A stretch of DNA of 64,000 nt from Caulobacter sp. BP25 (GTDB lineage: Bacteria; Pseudomonadota; Alphaproteobacteria; Caulobacterales; Caulobacteraceae), in assembly GCF_002737755.1 (NCBI RefSeq), contig NZ_PEGH01000010.1, positions 124,001 through 188,000 on the forward strand, read 5' to 3'. Each line of letters begins with the position of its first letter. The first letter of the stretch is position 1. Below, one piece after another: positions 27,493 to 35,727 of this stretch. The translations under genes were made by a program, and so were the position numbers. Below the pieces are notes generated by a model. It was given only the letters and a program-made list of their open reading frames with translations, did no database searches and was not told where the DNA came from.

Positions 27493-28260
27493 ATGCAGAA
27501 CCTGTTCTCGCTCGAAGGCCGCGTGGCCCTGGTGACCGGCGGCTCGCGCGGCATCGGCGCGATGATCGTCAAGGGCTTCCTGACCTACGGCGCCAAGCGC
27601 GTCTACATCACCGCCCGCAAGGCCTCGGCCTGCGACGCGGCGGCCGAGGCGCTCAGCGAGTTTGGCGATTGCGTATCGCTGCCGGGCGATATCTCGACGA
27701 TGGAAGGCATCCAGGGGCTGGCCGATCGCATCAAGGAGCGCGAGGGCAAGCTCGACGTCCTGGTCAACAACGCCGGGGCGGCCTGGGGCGCGGCGTTCGA
27801 CGAGTTTCCGGAGGCCGGCTGGGACAAGACCGTCGATCTGAACATGAAGACCCCGTTCTTCCTGACCCAGGCGCTGATCGAACCGCTGCGCGCGGCAGCC
27901 AAAGACCGGGTGGCGAAGGTGATCAACATCGCCTCCATCGACGGACAATCGGTGACCAAGGACGAGACCTATCCCTATGGGGCTTCCAAGGCCGGCCTGT
28001 TGCACATGACCAAGCGGATGGCCCTGCGTCTGGCTTCCGACAACATCGCCGTCAGCTGCATCGCCCCGGGCGCCTTCGCGTCGGACATGAACAAGGTCGC
28101 GCGCGATCATGCCGACGCCGTCGCCAAGATGATCCCTGCCGGCCGTATCGGCGAGGAGGAAGACATGGCGGGTGCGGCCATCTATCTGGCCTCGCGAGCT
28201 GGCGACTATGTGATGGGAGGCGCTGTCACTGTCGACGGAGGTGTCAGCTTCGCGCGTTGA
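27493..28260 (+). CDS. short-chain dehydrogenase/reductase
   Basis: 255-aa NAD(P)-dependent SDR. The cofactor motif TGGSRGIG is near residues 15-22, NNAG near 90-93, the catalytic Ser in NIASIDG near 154, and YPYGASK supplies Tyr and Lys. It ends with a GGAVTVDGG segment as usual. GAGGA lies upstream of the ATG. It is the last gene of the serine hydrolase-QOR-nitronate monooxygenase-SDR run and converges with bpt, three bases away. The substrate is unknown. Confidence 0.9.
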   Translation: MQNLFSLEGRVALVTGGSRGIGAMIVKGFLTYGAKRVYITARKASACDAAAEALSEFGDCVSLPGDISTMEGIQGLADRIKEREGKLDVLVNNAGAAWGAAFDEFPEAGWDKTVDLNMKTPFFLTQALIEPLRAAAKDRVAKVINIASIDGQSVTKDETYPYGASKAGLLHMTKRMALRLASDNIAVSCIAPGAFASDMNKVARDHADAVAKMIPAGRIGEEEDMAGAAIYLASRAGDYVMGGAVTVDGGVSFAR

Positions 28261-28263
28261 GCT

Positions 28264-29103
28264 CTAGCCCAGCTCTTCGATGTCCGCGGGCTGGGCGTCG
28301 CTTAGGGGCAGGTCGCAAGCGTCCTTGGCGTCGCTGCGCAAGGCGGGCGGGCGGGCGCCCCGTTCGCGGGCCGACATCAGCGACCAGCCACCGGGCTTGA
28401 GGATCTCCAGCGGCGAGAAGCGCGCCTTGTAGGCCATCTTCTCGCTACCCGGCACCCAGTAGCCTAGATAGACGTACGGGAGGTTGCTTTCTTGAGCCTG
28501 GACGATGTGGTCTAGGATGATGAAGGAGCCCAAGCTGCGACGGGTCTCATCGGGATCGTAAAAGCTGTAGACCAGCGAAAGACCGTCGGCGAGAACGTCA
28601 ACCAACACGCAGGCTATTAGGTCGCCGGGGCCGCGGTCTTGAGACTTGCGGCGGTATTCGATCAAGTGCGTACGAACAGCCGTGTCCTCGACCATGGCGA
28701 CGTAGTCTGGCCAAGTCATCTCGGCCATACCGCCGTCGGCGTGACGGGCCAGCAGGTAGCGACGCAGCAGCTCGAATTGCTCGAGGGTCGCCTCGGCCTC
28801 GACGAGGTGACGTTCGAGGTCGTCGTTCCGTTTCAGAACCTTCCGCTCGGATCGTGACAGAACGTACTCGCCCGTGGGGGCGCGCGCGGATTGGCAAGCC
28901 CGGCAGGTCTCGCAAGCGGGGCGATAGGCGATGTTCTGCGAGCGGCGGAAGCCGACCTGGGTCAGGCTGTCATTTACCGTAGGACCGTCTGACAATGGTA
29001 GATGCGCGAACACCTTCCGCTCCTCACGGCCTGGGAGATACGGGCACGGCGTGGGCGCGGTCAGGAAGAACCGAAGCTGTCGCGTCGGAAAGTGCTGCGT
29101 CAC
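28264..29103 (-). CDS. bpt: aspartate/glutamate leucyltransferase (N-end rule)
   Basis: 279-aa Bpt/ATE1-like aminoacyl-tRNA-protein transferase, which adds leucine from Leu-tRNA to proteins beginning with Asp or Glu, marking them for ClpS-ClpAP degradation. Evidence is the N-terminal FFLTAPTPCPYLPGREE, the CETCRACQSAR cysteine cluster (around 62-70), and the YSFYDPDE and YLGYWVPGSEKMAYK blocks. It starts with GTG at 29103. It lies downstream of motB on the same strand, separated by about 100 bases. Confidence 0.93.
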   Translation of the reverse strand: MTQHFPTRQLRFFLTAPTPCPYLPGREERKVFAHLPLSDGPTVNDSLTQVGFRRSQNIAYRPACETCRACQSARAPTGEYVLSRSERKVLKRNDDLERHLVEAEATLEQFELLRRYLLARHADGGMAEMTWPDYVAMVEDTAVRTHLIEYRRKSQDRGPGDLIACVLVDVLADGLSLVYSFYDPDETRRSLGSFIILDHIVQAQESNLPYVYLGYWVPGSEKMAYKARFSPLEILKPGGWSLMSARERGARPPALRSDAKDACDLPLSDAQPADIEELG

Positions 29104-29202
29104 GGAAGCCCGGTCCCCTCTAGCTTGAATGCGCCCCTTAGTGGATTAGGGGGCATTGCGTCCGGTTGCGCAAGCTTCGCCGCGCGCCAACGCGGCTAAC
29201 GG

Positions 29203-30101
29203 TCACAGACCGTCAGGCAGAACTGGCTTTTCGCGGAGCAGGACGATCGAAATGCGCCGATTGCCGGCCAAGGTCGGATCGTCGGCGTAGAGCGGCTCGG
29301 AATTGGCCTTGCCTGAAACCTGATAAATGCGGTCGTCATCGACGCCAGCAGCGCGCAGGATTTGGCGCGAGGCGTCGGCGCGCGAAGCCGACAGCGACCA
29401 GTCGCCGTCCTGCTTCTTGCCGTAGGCGCTGGCGCTGGTGTGGCCGGAGACGGTCACGCGGTTGGGTAGCTGGGTGATGACCTTGGCGACCGCGCGCAGC
29501 AGGATGCGGGCGCGGTCATTTGGAACCTTCGAGTTCTCCTGGAACATCGAGCGGCCTTCCTGGTCGACCAGCTGGATGCGCAGCCCCTCGGGGTCTGGTC
29601 GATCAGGATCTGCTTCGACAATTCGGCCAGCTCGGGCATGTCCTGCAGCGACTGGCGCAGCGACTGGGCGGCCGAGGCGAAGCTGTCCTGCTCCTTCCTG
29701 GCCAGGGCGTCGCGCAGCGCTTGCTCGCTGGCCGATGAGAGGTTGGCCGTGTCGGTGGACTGACCGTCCTTTTCAACGTTGTCCGGAACCTCCGGAGCCA
29801 TCTGCTGGATGGCCGACATCTTGCCGTCCGACTTGGCGCCATCATCACCCAGCGACGTGCCGCCCAGAATGCCGCCGGAGCCACTGGTGGTCGATGAGAT
29901 CGAGGCGGGCGCGAAATAATCAGCGATGCCCTGTTTTTGCTCGGGGCTGGTCGTGTTGAGCAGCCACATCAGCAGGAAGAAGGCCATCATCGCGGTCACG
30001 AAGTCGGCATAGGCAACCTTCCAGGCGCCGCCGTGGTGGCCGCCGCCCGAGACCTTCTTCACCTTCTTGATGAGGATCGGTTGCTCGCCGCTAACCGCCA
30101 T
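29203..30101 (-). pseudogene. motB: flagellar motor protein MotB, frameshifted in this sequence
   Basis: Flagellar stator subunit: a short cytoplasmic N-terminus, one transmembrane helix with the proton-carrying Asp33 in AYADFVTAMMAFFLLMWLL, then a periplasmic OmpA/MotB peptidoglycan-binding domain (TVSGHTSAS through GNRRISIVLL). The N-terminal frame (from the ATG at 30101) and the C-terminal frame meet near 29590. Adding one base at the four-G run on the plus strand (29590-29593) restores ...Thr-Pro-Glu-Gly-Leu-Arg-Ile-Gln-Leu..., the expected MotB sequence, giving a normal protein of about 299 aa. A sequencing error is the likeliest cause. motA is not adjacent. Confidence 0.85.
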
Positions 30102-30215
30102 CGTGCTTAAGCCTGTTTAACCGAGTGACCCGCAACCTGCCGAAAGGTCGTTAAGATGGGGTTGCGATAGCCGGTCTTGGCCGCGTAATCCCAGGCTTCA
30201 CTCTAGGAGTTTGCG

Positions 30216-31070
30216 ATGAAGACGGCGTTTATCGGCCTGGGCGTCATGGGCTTTCCGATGGCGGGACATCTGAAGGCGGTGGGCCATGACGTCGCCGTCT
30301 ACAACCGCAGCCCTGAAAAATCGCGCCGCTGGGCCGAGAAGCATGGCGGCTTCGCCTACGCCACGATCGCCGAGGCGGTCTCGGGCGCTGAAGTCGTGCT
30401 GCTCTGCGTCGGCAACGATGACGACGCCCGCGACGTCGTGGCGCAGGCCTTGCCAGCGATGGCGGAGGGCGGCGTGATCGTCGACCACACCACCACCTCC
30501 GCCAAGGTCGCGCGCGAGATGGCCGCCTTGGCCGCGGCGAGCAAGCGGGCCTTTATCGACGCGCCGGTCTCGGGCGGGCAGGCCGGCGCCGAGAACGGAC
30601 AACTGACCATCATGGCTGGCGGAGACCAGGCCGCGTACGACCGCGTGCTGCCCGTGATCGAGGTCTACGCCAAGGCCGTCCGCCGGATGGGCGATGTCGG
30701 CGCGGGCCAGCTGACCAAGATGTGCAACCAGATCGCCATCGCCGGCGTCGTCCAGGGCGTCGCCGAGGCGCTGCACTTCGCTAAGCGCGCGGGTCTCCCC
30801 ACCGACGACGTGCTGGCGGCCATCTCCAAGGGGTCGGCCCAGTCATGGCAGATGGAGAACCGCTGGCCTACCATGGCGCGCGGTGAGTTCGAGTTCGGCT
30901 TCGCCGTCGACTGGATGCGCAAGGACCTGGGCATCGCGCTGGACGAAGCGCGGTCGAACGGCGCCAAGCTGCCGGGAACTGCCTTGATCGACCAGTTCTA
31001 CGCCGAGGTCCAGGCGATGGGCGGCCACCGCTGGGATACGTCTAGTCTCGTGGCGCGCCTCGAGAAGTAG
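30216..31070 (+). CDS. NAD(P)-dependent beta-hydroxyacid dehydrogenase (HIBADH family)
   Basis: 284-aa member of the 3-hydroxyisobutyrate dehydrogenase/glyoxylate reductase family. The Rossmann motif GLGVMGFPMAGHL is near residues 7-19, the substrate loop DAPVSGGQAGAENG is near 115-128, and the catalytic Lys in TKMCNQ is near 168. AGGAG precedes the ATG. The exact hydroxyacid is uncertain; no valine-degradation genes are nearby. It converges with bioD, three bases apart. Confidence 0.9.
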   Translation: MKTAFIGLGVMGFPMAGHLKAVGHDVAVYNRSPEKSRRWAEKHGGFAYATIAEAVSGAEVVLLCVGNDDDARDVVAQALPAMAEGGVIVDHTTTSAKVAREMAALAAASKRAFIDAPVSGGQAGAENGQLTIMAGGDQAAYDRVLPVIEVYAKAVRRMGDVGAGQLTKMCNQIAIAGVVQGVAEALHFAKRAGLPTDDVLAAISKGSAQSWQMENRWPTMARGEFEFGFAVDWMRKDLGIALDEARSNGAKLPGTALIDQFYAEVQAMGGHRWDTSSLVARLEK

Positions 31071-31073
31071 GCG

Positions 31074-31730
31074 CTAGCCGAGCAGGACATCCGCCAGCTC
31101 GGCGGCGTCCCAGCCCTTGCGAGGCGCGACGAGGATCGGTGTCTGCCGCTCGAACGCGCGCAGCATCTCGACGGTCTGATCCAGGTTTGGCGCGTCGAGG
31201 CTTTCGCTGACCACGATCGCCGACACGGTAAGGCCGCGCGCCCGCAGGACCTCCAGCGCGGTCAGGAGGTGACTTGCAGTGCCGAGATAGCTGCCGGCGA
31301 CCAGCAGGATCGGCAGGCCAAGGGCCGCCATCAGGTCGAGGTTCGTGGCGTCGTCGGTCATCGGTGACATGACCCCGCCGGCGCCCTCGACGAGCGCGAG
31401 GTTGGCGTCGCGATCGGCCAGCCAGGCGTGGCAATCGGCGACAAGGTCCTTCATCCGCAGGGCATCGCCTTCCAGTCGCGCGGCTAGGTTCGGCGCTAGC
31501 GGCGCGCGGTAGCGGCGGGGCGAGATCTCAGCCCATGCGTTAGGAAGTCCGAGCGCGACGGCGAGTCGCGCGGGGTCGCTGGTTTCCGGCGCTTCCGGAT
31601 CGAAGCCGCTAACGACAGGCTTGAAGGCGTCGACGCTCAGGCCGCGCGCCCGAGCAGCCTCTAGCAGCGCGCAACCGACATGGGTTTTGCCAAGATCGGT
31701 GCCGGTTCCGGCGACGAAGAAGGCTCTCAT
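31074..31730 (-). CDS. bioD: dethiobiotin synthetase
   Basis: 218-aa ATP-dependent carboxylase that forms the ureido ring of dethiobiotin from DAPA and CO2. The P-loop GTGTDLGKTHVG is near residues 8-19, and the VEGAGGVMSPM segment is typical. Its ATG overlaps the bioF stop (ATGA). It is the second gene of bioF-bioD, divergent from bioA, so three of the four late biotin steps are here. bioB and bioC/bioH are not in the window. Confidence 0.93.
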   Translation of the reverse strand: MRAFFVAGTGTDLGKTHVGCALLEAARARGLSVDAFKPVVSGFDPEAPETSDPARLAVALGLPNAWAEISPRRYRAPLAPNLAARLEGDALRMKDLVADCHAWLADRDANLALVEGAGGVMSPMTDDATNLDLMAALGLPILLVAGSYLGTASHLLTALEVLRARGLTVSAIVVSESLDAPNLDQTVEMLRAFERQTPILVAPRKGWDAAELADVLLG

Positions 31731-32881
31731 GTGAAGACCTCGCGCAGTGCGGCGATAGCGTCGGCAAGGCGGATCACATCGGCGTCCTCGTGGGCGGCGT
31801 TGAAGGCCACGCGCAGGCGAGCCGTGCCTTCTGGCACCGTGGGCGGTCTGATGGCGACGACGAGGAAGCCCTGCGCCTCCAGCGCGGCCGAGGCGGACAG
31901 CGCGGCTTCGGCGCCCCCGAGCACCACGGGCACGATCGGGCTCTGGGCGTCCGGCAAGTCCAGCCGCCGTGTGAAAAGGCGCGCCTTGCCTATGGGCAGG
32001 GCGGTCAGGTCTGGTTGGCTTTCGATGATGTCCAGAGAGGTCAGGGCCGCCGCAGCGGAGGCAGGAGGCAGACCCGTCGCGTAGACTAGGGTTCGAGCAC
32101 GGGTCTTCAGCAGATCGACGACGACCCGGGAGCCGCAGAGATAGCCGCCATACGACCCCAGCGCCTTCGACAGGGTGCCCATCTGTAAGGGAATTTCGGC
32201 ATCTGGGAACAGGGCGGCCGAGCCACGACCTTCCGCCAGAACCCCCACGCCGTGCGCGTCGTCGCTCATCAGCCAGGCGTCGTTACGGGCGCAGAGGTCG
32301 GACAACTGGTCCAGTGGCGCGATGTCGCCGTCCATCGAGAACACGCCGTCCGTGGCGACCAAGGCGTGGCGAGCGAGGGGGCGTTCAGCCTCCAGCAGTC
32401 GGGCCAGGACGGCGACATCGTTGTGGGCGAACTTGACGATCTTGGCGCCTGACAGCTGCGCCCCAGCCCAGATACAGGCGTGGGCCAGGGCGTCTATGAA
32501 GATGACATCGCCCGGCCCGACCAGCGTGGGGATGACGCCCGTGTTGGCCAAATAGCCCGAGCCGAAGACGCACGCCGCCTCGGTTCCCTTCAGGCGAGCC
32601 AGACGTTTCTCCAGATCGCCCAGCAGTGGGTGGTCGCCGGTCACGAGGCGCGAGGCCGCCGCGCCCGCGCCGTAGTTCAGCGCGGCTTCCGCCGCCGCCG
32701 CGCGCACCTCGGGATGCTGTGACAAGCCCAGATAGTCGTTGCAGGAGAACGAGATCAGCCGTCGGCCGTCGCGCTCGACGACAGCGCCGTCGTGGCGGCG
32801 GGTGGGTTTGAGCCAGCGTCGAAGGCTCTTGGCTTCCAGGGCCGCCAGCTTGCCGCCGGCGAAGGCGTCGAGGCTTTGCAT
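31727..32881 (-). CDS. bioF: 8-amino-7-oxononanoate synthase
   Basis: 384-aa PLP-dependent alpha-oxoamine synthase condensing pimeloyl thioester with alanine to give KAPA. It shows FSCNDYLGLSQHP, FGSGYLANTGV, DDAHGVGVLAEGRG, and the PLP lysine in TLSKALGSYGG. The frame extends upstream to 32992, but that would overlap bioA. The ATG at 32881 with GGGAAA seven bases upstream is better. Its leader mirrors that of the divergent bioA. Confidence 0.94.
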   Translation of the reverse strand: MQSLDAFAGGKLAALEAKSLRRWLKPTRRHDGAVVERDGRRLISFSCNDYLGLSQHPEVRAAAAEAALNYGAGAAASRLVTGDHPLLGDLEKRLARLKGTEAACVFGSGYLANTGVIPTLVGPGDVIFIDALAHACIWAGAQLSGAKIVKFAHNDVAVLARLLEAERPLARHALVATDGVFSMDGDIAPLDQLSDLCARNDAWLMSDDAHGVGVLAEGRGSAALFPDAEIPLQMGTLSKALGSYGGYLCGSRVVVDLLKTRARTLVYATGLPPASAAAALTSLDIIESQPDLTALPIGKARLFTRRLDLPDAQSPIVPVVLGGAEAALSASAALEAQGFLVVAIRPPTVPEGTARLRVAFNAAHEDADVIRLADAIAALREVFT

Positions 32882-32884
32882 GTC

Positions 32885-32949
32885 GTTTCCCGTTTGCCGT
32901 GGCTGGTGCGCGGGAATAGGCAAGGCGCCCCGAGTCCGCAAACGGAAAC
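32885..32949. promoter_or_regulatory. bioF-bioA divergent control region with mirrored leaders
   Basis: The 72-bp gap between the two start codons has arms GTTTCCCGTTTGC (32885-32897) and GCAAACGGAAAC (32938-32949), an inverted repeat with one extra base in the left arm. Each arm includes the ribosome binding site of the gene it faces. A shared regulator site or paired translational leaders are both possible. I do not see the TTATCTATAA-type BioR operator. Confidence 0.4.
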
Positions 32950-32953
32950 CGTC

Positions 32954-34216
32954 ATGACCCATCCCGACTGGCTGACCGCTGGAGCCTCGCACGTTTGGCG
33001 TCCCTACTGCCAGATGAAGACGGCCCGGCCGCCGCTGCCGGTCGTGGCGACGCGGGGCTCGAGGCTGGTACTGGCGGACGGTCGAGAGCTGGTCGATGGC
33101 CTAGCCTCGTGGTGGACGGCCTGCCACGGCTACAATCACCCGCATATCGCTGAGGCTCTGCGCACCCAGATCGACCGCATGCCTCATGTGATGTTCGGCG
33201 GCCTGGCGCATGAGCCAGCCTATCGTCTGGCCGAGCGTCTGGCGCGTTTGCTGCCGGGGGATCTGAACCACGTCTTCTTCGCCGAGAGCGGCTCGGTCTC
33301 GGTCGAGATCGCGATGAAGATGGCGCTGCAGTTCCAGATCAATCGCGGGGTCGCGGGGCGGACCAAGTTCTTGGCCTTCCGGGGCGGCTATCACGGCGAC
33401 ACCCTGGCGACGATGACGGTCTGCGACCCGGAGGAGGGCATGCACAGCCTGTTCGCCGGCGTCATGCCGGCCCAGGTCATCGCCGACCTGCCGCGCGACG
33501 CCGAGAGCGAGGCCGCGCTCGACACCCTGCTGGCCGAGCGGGGACACGAGATCGCGGCCATTCTGGTCGAGCCCTTGGTGCAGGGCGCGGGCGGTATGCT
33601 GCTGCACTCGCCAAACGTGCTGAGAACCCTGCGCCGGCTCGCCGACAAGCACGGCGTGCTGCTGATCTTCGATGAGATTTTCACCGGCTTTGGCCGTACC
33701 GGAACCCTCTTCGCCATGCAGGCAGCGGGTGTGGAGCCGGACATCGTGACCCTGTCCAAGGCCCTGACTGGCGGGACTCTGCCGCTGTCGGCCGCCGTGG
33801 CCTCGCGCAAGGTGTTCGAGGCGTTCTGGTCGGACGACGCGGGCGCGGCGCTGATGCATGGGCCGACCTATATGGCCAATCCGCTGGCCTGCGCGGCCGC
33901 CAACGCCTCGCTGGACCTCTTCGTGGATGGCGCTTGGGCGGCGAACGTCGAACGGGTCAGCGCGGCGCTGGTCGAAGGGCTTGAGTCGTGCTGGAGCGGC
34001 AAAGGCGTGGTCGACGTCCGGATCCTGGGCGCGATCGGCGTCGTAGAGTTCGAAGCGCCGGTGGCGGTGGGCGACCTTTGCGCGCGTTTCGCCGAGCTTG
34101 GCGCTTGGATCCGTCCAATGGGCAAGGTGGTCTATCTGACGCCGGCCTTCACGACGCTGGACGAGGACCTCGCCTTGCTGACATCGGCCGTCCGCAAGGT
34201 GGTCGGCGCGGCTTGA
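32954..34216 (+). CDS. bioA: adenosylmethionine-8-amino-7-oxononanoate aminotransferase
   Basis: 420-aa class III PLP aminotransferase converting KAPA to DAPA with S-adenosylmethionine as amino donor. It shows VWRPYCQMKTA at the N-terminus, DGLASWWTACHGYNHP, FAESGSVSVEIAMKMA, IFDEIFTGFGRTG (PLP-binding Asp) and the PLP lysine Lys269 in LSKALTGG. The ATG at 32954 is chosen since the open frame upstream is antisense to bioF. It lies divergent to bioF-bioD across a 72-bp intergenic region. Confidence 0.95.
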   Translation: MTHPDWLTAGASHVWRPYCQMKTARPPLPVVATRGSRLVLADGRELVDGLASWWTACHGYNHPHIAEALRTQIDRMPHVMFGGLAHEPAYRLAERLARLLPGDLNHVFFAESGSVSVEIAMKMALQFQINRGVAGRTKFLAFRGGYHGDTLATMTVCDPEEGMHSLFAGVMPAQVIADLPRDAESEAALDTLLAERGHEIAAILVEPLVQGAGGMLLHSPNVLRTLRRLADKHGVLLIFDEIFTGFGRTGTLFAMQAAGVEPDIVTLSKALTGGTLPLSAAVASRKVFEAFWSDDAGAALMHGPTYMANPLACAAANASLDLFVDGAWAANVERVSAALVEGLESCWSGKGVVDVRILGAIGVVEFEAPVAVGDLCARFAELGAWIRPMGKVVYLTPAFTTLDEDLALLTSAVRKVVGAA

Positions 34217-34259
34217 GCCGCGATTGACCCGGGACGACGCGTCTGGTCCAAGCGGGGCC

Positions 34260-35165
34260 ATGTCCGCCAAGTCCTCTCCCCTGACCGGCCTGGAGTACCT
34301 CGCCATCCTGGCGATTATCCTGACCTGGGGGATCAACAACGCCGCCGCCAAGGTGGCGACGCTATACCTGCCGCCGATGCTGATGGGGGGCTTGCGCTTC
34401 CTGGTGGCCCTGGCGTTTCTGTTCCCGTTCATCCGCCCGCCGTTCCCCGAACCCAGGAAGCTGCTGGCGATCGTGCTGCTGACCGGACCGATCCACTTCG
34501 GCGTGATCTATGTCGCCTTCAGCATGGCCAAGGCGCTGAGTCCGCTGGTGGTCGCCAGCCAGCTGTGGATTCCGTTCACCGCCATCTTCGCCTGGAGGAT
34601 GCTGGGCGAGACCATGCGGCTTCCGGCGGTGGTGGGCCTTGTGATCGCCTTCCTCGGCGTGGCCTGGATGAGTCTGGATCCCCACGGGGCGGGCGACCTG
34701 CCTGCAATCGTGCTGATCGTCATCGCCGGCGCGTGCTGGGCGGTCGCCACCGTGCTGGTGCGCAAGACGCCAGGCATCAAGCCGCTGAAGATGCAGGGCA
34801 TGACGGCCTTGGTGGCCGCGCCTGTGCTGCTGACCATGTCGTTCGTCTTCGAGACAGGGCAGGTCGAATACATCAAGGCCGCTCCGCCGATCGCCTGGGC
34901 GGCGGTGCTGTTCGCTGCGGTGGTCTCCACGGTCGGGGCCAGCGCTCTGCTGTTCTGGCTGGTCCAGCGTCGCGAGGCGGGGCGGGTGACGCCCTATTTC
35001 CTGCTGACGCCGCTGGTCTCATGCTCGATTGGCATCCTATTCCTGGGCGACAAGCTGACGCCGCAGCTGCTGATCGGCGGCGGCGCGACGATGGTCGGTG
35101 TCGCCCTGGTCGCCTTGACCGAAAAGCGGATCAAGCCGGAAGAGACGCTCGCGGAGGCGGCCTAG
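34260..35165 (+). CDS. EamA/DMT-family transporter
   Basis: 301-aa inner-membrane protein with about ten hydrophobic helices arranged as two EamA repeats (roughly 15-145 and 155-290), the drug/metabolite transporter architecture. The start WGINNAAAKVA and the PLVSCSIGILFLGDKL segment of the second repeat are typical. The substrate is unknown. It begins 43 bases after bioA, so it may be cotranscribed with it and could move a biotin-related or unrelated metabolite; this is weak inference. The ATG at 34260 is preferred to an upstream TTG. Its 3' end overlaps the convergent lipoprotein gene by four bases. Confidence 0.87.
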   Translation: MSAKSSPLTGLEYLAILAIILTWGINNAAAKVATLYLPPMLMGGLRFLVALAFLFPFIRPPFPEPRKLLAIVLLTGPIHFGVIYVAFSMAKALSPLVVASQLWIPFTAIFAWRMLGETMRLPAVVGLVIAFLGVAWMSLDPHGAGDLPAIVLIVIAGACWAVATVLVRKTPGIKPLKMQGMTALVAAPVLLTMSFVFETGQVEYIKAAPPIAWAAVLFAAVVSTVGASALLFWLVQRREAGRVTPYFLLTPLVSCSIGILFLGDKLTPQLLIGGGATMVGVALVALTEKRIKPEETLAEAA

Positions 35166-35680
35166 CCTTTCGGCGGCGGGCAGCGGTCGACGATTTCGCG
35201 GCGGAGCAGAGCGGGCGTGGCCAGGACCTCCGTCTGGTCGCCGCCGTAGGTTCCTGTGGTCATCTCGCCCTCGACCGCGAAGGTCTCGTTCGGGCGGGCG
35301 CGGACCAGGAACAGCCCAGCGATGTCCTGCATGTCATCGAGGCTGACGAAAGCCGCGCCGACGGTGGCTTGACCCTTCAGTACCGTGACGCCAGCACCCG
35401 CGCCGGTAGCGTTGATCGTCCAGCCGGGCGGCACGTGGCAGACAGCCAGCACGTCGAGGCCGGAGACCTCAAGATCGAAGGCCTGCAGGTTCTGGTCGGA
35501 ATTGCTGGGCCGCCAGGCAAGAGAGACGAGCTCCGTGGGTTGGAGGGGAGGGGGCGACGGCGGGGCGGGCGCGCCCTGAGGCGCGGCCGGCGTTTCGGTC
35601 TTGCGCTCGCCCTTCGAGCCGTCGCAGGCGGCGGTCGCGGCCAAAAGCAGGGCGAGGATCGGCAGTCGCCAGGTACGCAT
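35162..35680 (-). CDS. predicted lipoprotein of unknown function
   Basis: 172-aa protein with a lipoprotein signal: hydrophobic N-terminus, then Ala-Thr-Ala-Ala-Cys with the lipidated Cys19. A low-complexity Pro/Ala linker (about 30-48) leads to a beta-rich domain of roughly 120 residues with no family that I recognise. The presence of a single Cys in the domain (VCHVPP) and another near the C-terminus (DRCPPP) would allow a disulfide. Its ribosome binding site is buried in an 11-bp hairpin. It lies downstream of sodC on the same strand. Confidence 0.75.
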   Translation of the reverse strand: MRTWRLPILALLLAATAACDGSKGERKTETPAAPQGAPAPPSPPPLQPTELVSLAWRPSNSDQNLQAFDLEVSGLDVLAVCHVPPGWTINATGAGAGVTVLKGQATVGAAFVSLDDMQDIAGLFLVRARPNETFAVEGEMTTGTYGGDQTEVLATPALLRREIVDRCPPPKG

Positions 35681-35685
35681 GGTGT

Positions 35686-35719
35686 CTCCCGCCGAGGCTG
35701 GTGTGAGTCTCGGCGGGAG
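35686..35719 (-). promoter_or_regulatory. strong hairpin over the lipoprotein ribosome binding site
   Basis: Perfect 11-bp inverted repeat (35686-35696 with 35709-35719, 12-base loop) between the sodC stop and the lipoprotein start. Read on the minus strand, its second arm contains GGGAG, the only Shine-Dalgarno sequence of the lipoprotein gene, five bases before the ATG. It has no T-run, so it is either a weak terminator after sodC or a translational control element. Confidence 0.5.
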
Positions 35720-35727
35720 CTAAGCGA

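Noticed and set aside
30107..30121. TTAA-N6-TTAAC near the motB start, resembling a CtrA site
   Set aside because: The spacer is six, not seven, bases and the element lies within about 20 bases of the start codon, where a ribosome binding site would be expected. Not enough to call it.
32882..32953. BioR or BirA operator between bioF and bioA
   Set aside because: No TTATCTATAA-like or BirA-like palindrome is present; only the mirrored leader repeat is seen.
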